This document shows positions 63,187 to 64,000 of a stretch of 64,000 nt of DNA, piece by piece. How positions within the stretch are numbered: the first letter of the stretch is position 1; every line of letters starts with the position of its first letter. The notes under the pieces were generated by a model, which made no database searches, was not told the origin of the DNA, and worked only from the letters and a program-made list of their open reading frames with translations. The DNA is from an uncultured Flammeovirgaceae bacterium (GTDB lineage: Bacteria > Bacteroidota > Bacteroidia > Cytophagales > Cyclobacteriaceae), in NCBI GenBank assembly GCA_913045135.1, contig CAJWQD010000005.1:1-64000 (forward strand). The letters run 5' to 3'. The translations under genes were made by a program, and so were the position numbers.

Positions 63187-63246
63187 ATTTTTTTTGGCTC
63201 GTTTAAATAATATTGAATATAAATCAAAGGGGGAAAATATCAAGTT

Positions 63247-63939
63247 TTGAAAAAAGGGATCATCATTATATTAATACTGAATGTGAGTTTGACACAAGCC
63301 CAGTTTTTGGAATTTGGAACAGGAATGGGTCTTTTTAATTATAGTGGTGATATGACCCGAGGATACAAATTTTCCACGATTCAATTTGGGAGTACTATTT
63401 TTAATAGAATGAATTTTTCAAACCATGTTTCACTCAAAACAACCTTAGGTTTTGGGGGATTAAAAGGATCAGATCAAAATCCATTGGATCCTGCTGCAGC
63501 GATTAGATCTGCCTATTTTCATCATAGTGTAGCTGATTTTTCCTCCGTAATTGAATATGATTTTTTAAATTTTAAGGAAAAAAAATCTATCATTAGATGG
63601 AGTCCATATGCCTATTTTGGTTTAGGATTCCTTACCATTGTGTCATCGTCAATTACTAAAAAAGATTTAGGTACTGCCCAGTTAACAATTCCTATTGGTA
63701 TCGGCATTAAACATTTGATTTGGAGACGTTTTATGGCGGGATTTGAGGTAGGCGTCAGAAGGTTGTCTTCTGATGGGATTGATGATATTTCAGAGACAGA
63801 TTTGTCACAAAAAGATTTTCAATTTGGAAATCCAAATGATACAGATTGGTATAGTTTTGTAGGTATTTCCTTGAGTTTTATTATTTATAAAATTCCTTGT
63901 CCTTTTCCTTATGATCCCAATGAATGGAGGAGAAATTAA
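63247..63939 (+). CDS. Outer-membrane beta-barrel protein, DUF6089-like
   Basis: Signal peptide MKKGIIIILILNVSLTQAQ; EFGTGMGLFNYSGDMTRGYKF; follows nadK. Confidence 0.8.
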   Translation: MKKGIIIILILNVSLTQAQFLEFGTGMGLFNYSGDMTRGYKFSTIQFGSTIFNRMNFSNHVSLKTTLGFGGLKGSDQNPLDPAAAIRSAYFHHSVADFSSVIEYDFLNFKEKKSIIRWSPYAYFGLGFLTIVSSSITKKDLGTAQLTIPIGIGIKHLIWRRFMAGFEVGVRRLSSDGIDDISETDLSQKDFQFGNPNDTDWYSFVGISLSFIIYKIPCPFPYDPNEWRRN

Positions 63940-64000
63940 TTAAAAAATTTAAATACTTGCGATCAATTGTTATGTTCTTGAAAAAAGTGGCATTTTTGTA

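Noticed and set aside
1-64000. CRISPR arrays, transposases, prophage or restriction/defence genes
   Set aside because: Scanned for regularly spaced repeats and hallmark proteins; none seen. XerC here is the housekeeping copy next to rpsU/hpf.

Overview
The window is AT-rich Bacteroidota (Cytophagia-like) chromosome carrying mostly housekeeping genes: lipA, gmhA, msbA-like, rpmE2, holB-like, hemC, dsbD-like, prmA, tpiA, uvrA, ECF sigma, nth, lspA, ileS, dgt, glyS, ugd, rpsU, xer, hpf, cysS, rimP-nusA-infB, metK, pdxJ and nadK. I found no CRISPR array, prophage, transposase, rRNA/tRNA gene or recognisable defence system, and no clear evidence of a wholly new multi-gene system. The signals most worth a second look are: (i) a heavily decayed GH3 (NagZ-like) pseudogene as the third cistron of a ceramidase / D-threonine-aldolase-like operon (2.4-5.85 kb), with a second relic, a YifB/ComM C-terminus, just upstream; (ii) a perfect 12-bp terminator-type hairpin inside the predicted 5' leader of rimP-nusA-infB, in a divergent intergenic gap where no upstream gene needs terminating; (iii) an IleS with a swapped class I signature (GIHH instead of HxGH); (iv) a 1605-aa exported protein of unknown function with an internal 14-aa Trp/acidic tandem repeat; (v) a gmhA / small TM coiled-coil / msbA-like cluster. 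All family calls come from reading the translated sequence and motifs. No database search was run.
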